Source: Agelaius tricolor (Eukaryota > Chordata > Aves > Passeriformes > Icteridae). Taken from it: DNA of 64,000 nucleotides. Of this stretch, positions 62,701 to 64,000 are shown one piece after another. The stretch's first letter is position 1. Every line of letters starts with the position of its first letter. The DNA is taken from the NCBI GenBank assembly GCA_023055355.1, contig JALJCS010000001.1:50225381-50289380 (forward strand), in the 5' to 3' direction. A model generated the notes under the pieces. It did no database searches. It worked only from the letters and a program-made list of their open reading frames with translations, and was not told the DNA's origin. The position numbers were made by a program, and so were the translations under genes.

Positions 62701-64000
62701 TTAACGTGAGGATCACGGGGGGATGGGTTCTTGTACCTTCATTGCCACAATTACATTACACATAATTTTAAGCTGCTGATGAAGGTGGACCCACGGCATC
62801 AGCATACCTTTGAAGTGGAACAGCTGAAGAGCAGGTAGAGGTTTGCACCTCCTGCCCCTGCTGTCAGGAGGGGTAATTGGGGTAAACAGCAGCTTGAGTT
62901 GCTTTGGACTGGTTCCTTAGAGTGGTTGGCAAGAAGGAGCCAAGAACGGGGAACATGTGTTCTGTCTCTGGGAACAAAAAAGCAAAGTGAAAGTAAGGGT
63001 GAGAGAACCTAGATTTATATTTATAATTAAAAGTGACTGTGTTTGAAATATTCTTAATTTGCATGCACTCTCTTGTGTCTTTCGTATCTCTAAGGACCCC
63101 TAGAGGGCACGGAAGTTTTTCTCCACCTCAGATATTTAACTTAGTAATTCTACTTGGCTTTCTTCCCTTCAACATAATTGTAAGCACATTTTAAGTGAAC
63201 ATTAGATAGAAAAAAAATTAACAGCATTTAACTAGGTCCTTCTTTTATGCTACAAGATGTTTTCTTGTTTTTAAACACAAGCAGTAGAAGCTAGCACTAG
63301 CAGCCAAATTCTTAAATTATTGTTTAGATTAGTCAGATGCTATATTTTTATCCAAGAGGAAATGCAATTCAAAGTAACTAAAAATTCACACTTCATTGCA
63401 AACTTTGATAGGACTACACTACTACTACTACTAGTGTGAGCTGTGTAAGGATGGGCAGTGGGTATGCTTTCAACACTGTGGTCTCTGTTTCTGTAGAAGA
63501 GGAATTAGTATGATGAAGAGCTAGAGTATTCTTAACTAGAACCTCAAGGTCTCCAGACTTCATCTTATTTAAGAATTTTTAATATTTTGGTCTTTTTGAT
63601 TGCCTGTAAAGGAACAATTACATTTCACTACAAGATACTTAAAATTATGGGCACATAAAATTGACATATGCTTGCCCACTACTTCCTGTCTACTTGGAGA
63701 GGGGTTTTATAACTCTTATATATCCTGGGGAGCATTTTTCTCCTTAAATTAGTTTTGCCTATTTCATCAATATTACATGGTAAGTCAGGAACTAGTCAGT
63801 GTGAGTTGCACAGCAATGCACAGTACTAATTCTTAGTATTGTGTTGGCACTTCATCACCTTTAAATATACATGCTAACGCTCCAGAGTAATGCTTATCTG
63901 AGAACATCAGGTTTTCACTTACATAAAACAGCTGCAGTGTTTGAGGAGAAGGTTTGCGTTTTCTAGAGTGCTCAAAGAGCAGAAAGTAAAACAAAAACAA

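Larger units (their letters stand above)
34726..64000 (+). other. Presumed first intron, part 2
   Basis: No convincing exon, RNA gene or long mobile element was found in this 29-kb stretch. It contains the microsatellites, low-complexity runs, G-rich run and palindromic sites listed separately. GC-richer patches occur around 35.7-36.0, 43.15-43.75, 45.13-45.50 and 53.2-53.45 kb. In each of these, frames are open on both strands because stop codons are rare in GC-rich DNA, and none shows a known protein family. The gene's next exon probably lies beyond the window. Confidence 0.45.

Noticed and set aside
1..64000. CRISPR arrays, tRNA or rRNA genes, retroviral proviruses, toxin genes or clustered new gene systems
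   Set aside because: I saw no regularly spaced direct repeats, no tRNA-like cloverleaf boxes, no rRNA segments and no gag/pol/env-type frames. The only reverse-transcriptase sequence belongs to the CR1 LINE.

Overview
The window looks like bird nuclear DNA. The base composition is AT-rich with no dense gene content. The recognisable interspersed repeats are all CR1 LINE fragments with the typical avian 3' end (ATTCTATG-type tail and a 'TTTGGGTTGGAAGGGACC' block on the opposite strand). The rest is short microsatellites and A/C-rich low-complexity DNA of the kind common in birds. There is nothing bacterial, plasmid-like or phage-like, and no CRISPR array, operon or prokaryotic defence system.

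Layout. Positions 1 to about 19.74 kb are non-genic DNA upstream of a promoter. They carry three CR1 remnants, several small tandem duplications and two stretches (3644-3891 and 7437-7670, + strand) that are open and flanked by good splice-site matches; these might be exons of an unannotated spliced RNA. From about 19.75 to 21.56 kb is a strong CpG island, the clear functional landmark of the window. Inside it, an ATG at 20779 opens a 79-codon coding segment that ends at a good splice donor at 21016/21017. I read this as the first coding exon of a + strand gene. The peptide resembles what I remember of a longer alternative N-terminus of the cAMP phosphodiesterase PDE7B, but I cannot verify this here. 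From 21017 to the end of the window (about 43 kb) I find no convincing second exon, so this is probably a long first intron. It contains a 1.5-kb minus-strand CR1 with a dead reverse transcriptase, two smaller CR1 pieces, microsatellites, a G-quadruplex-prone run, and a few short palindromic sites that could be regulatory.

Almost all other open reading frames are short, lack family resemblance and look like chance frames or antisense shadows of the CpG island. I did not find an obvious new biological system. The points most worth checking are the identity of the first exon and its upstream ORFs, the two possible upstream exons, and the X-box-like site at 56.74 kb.
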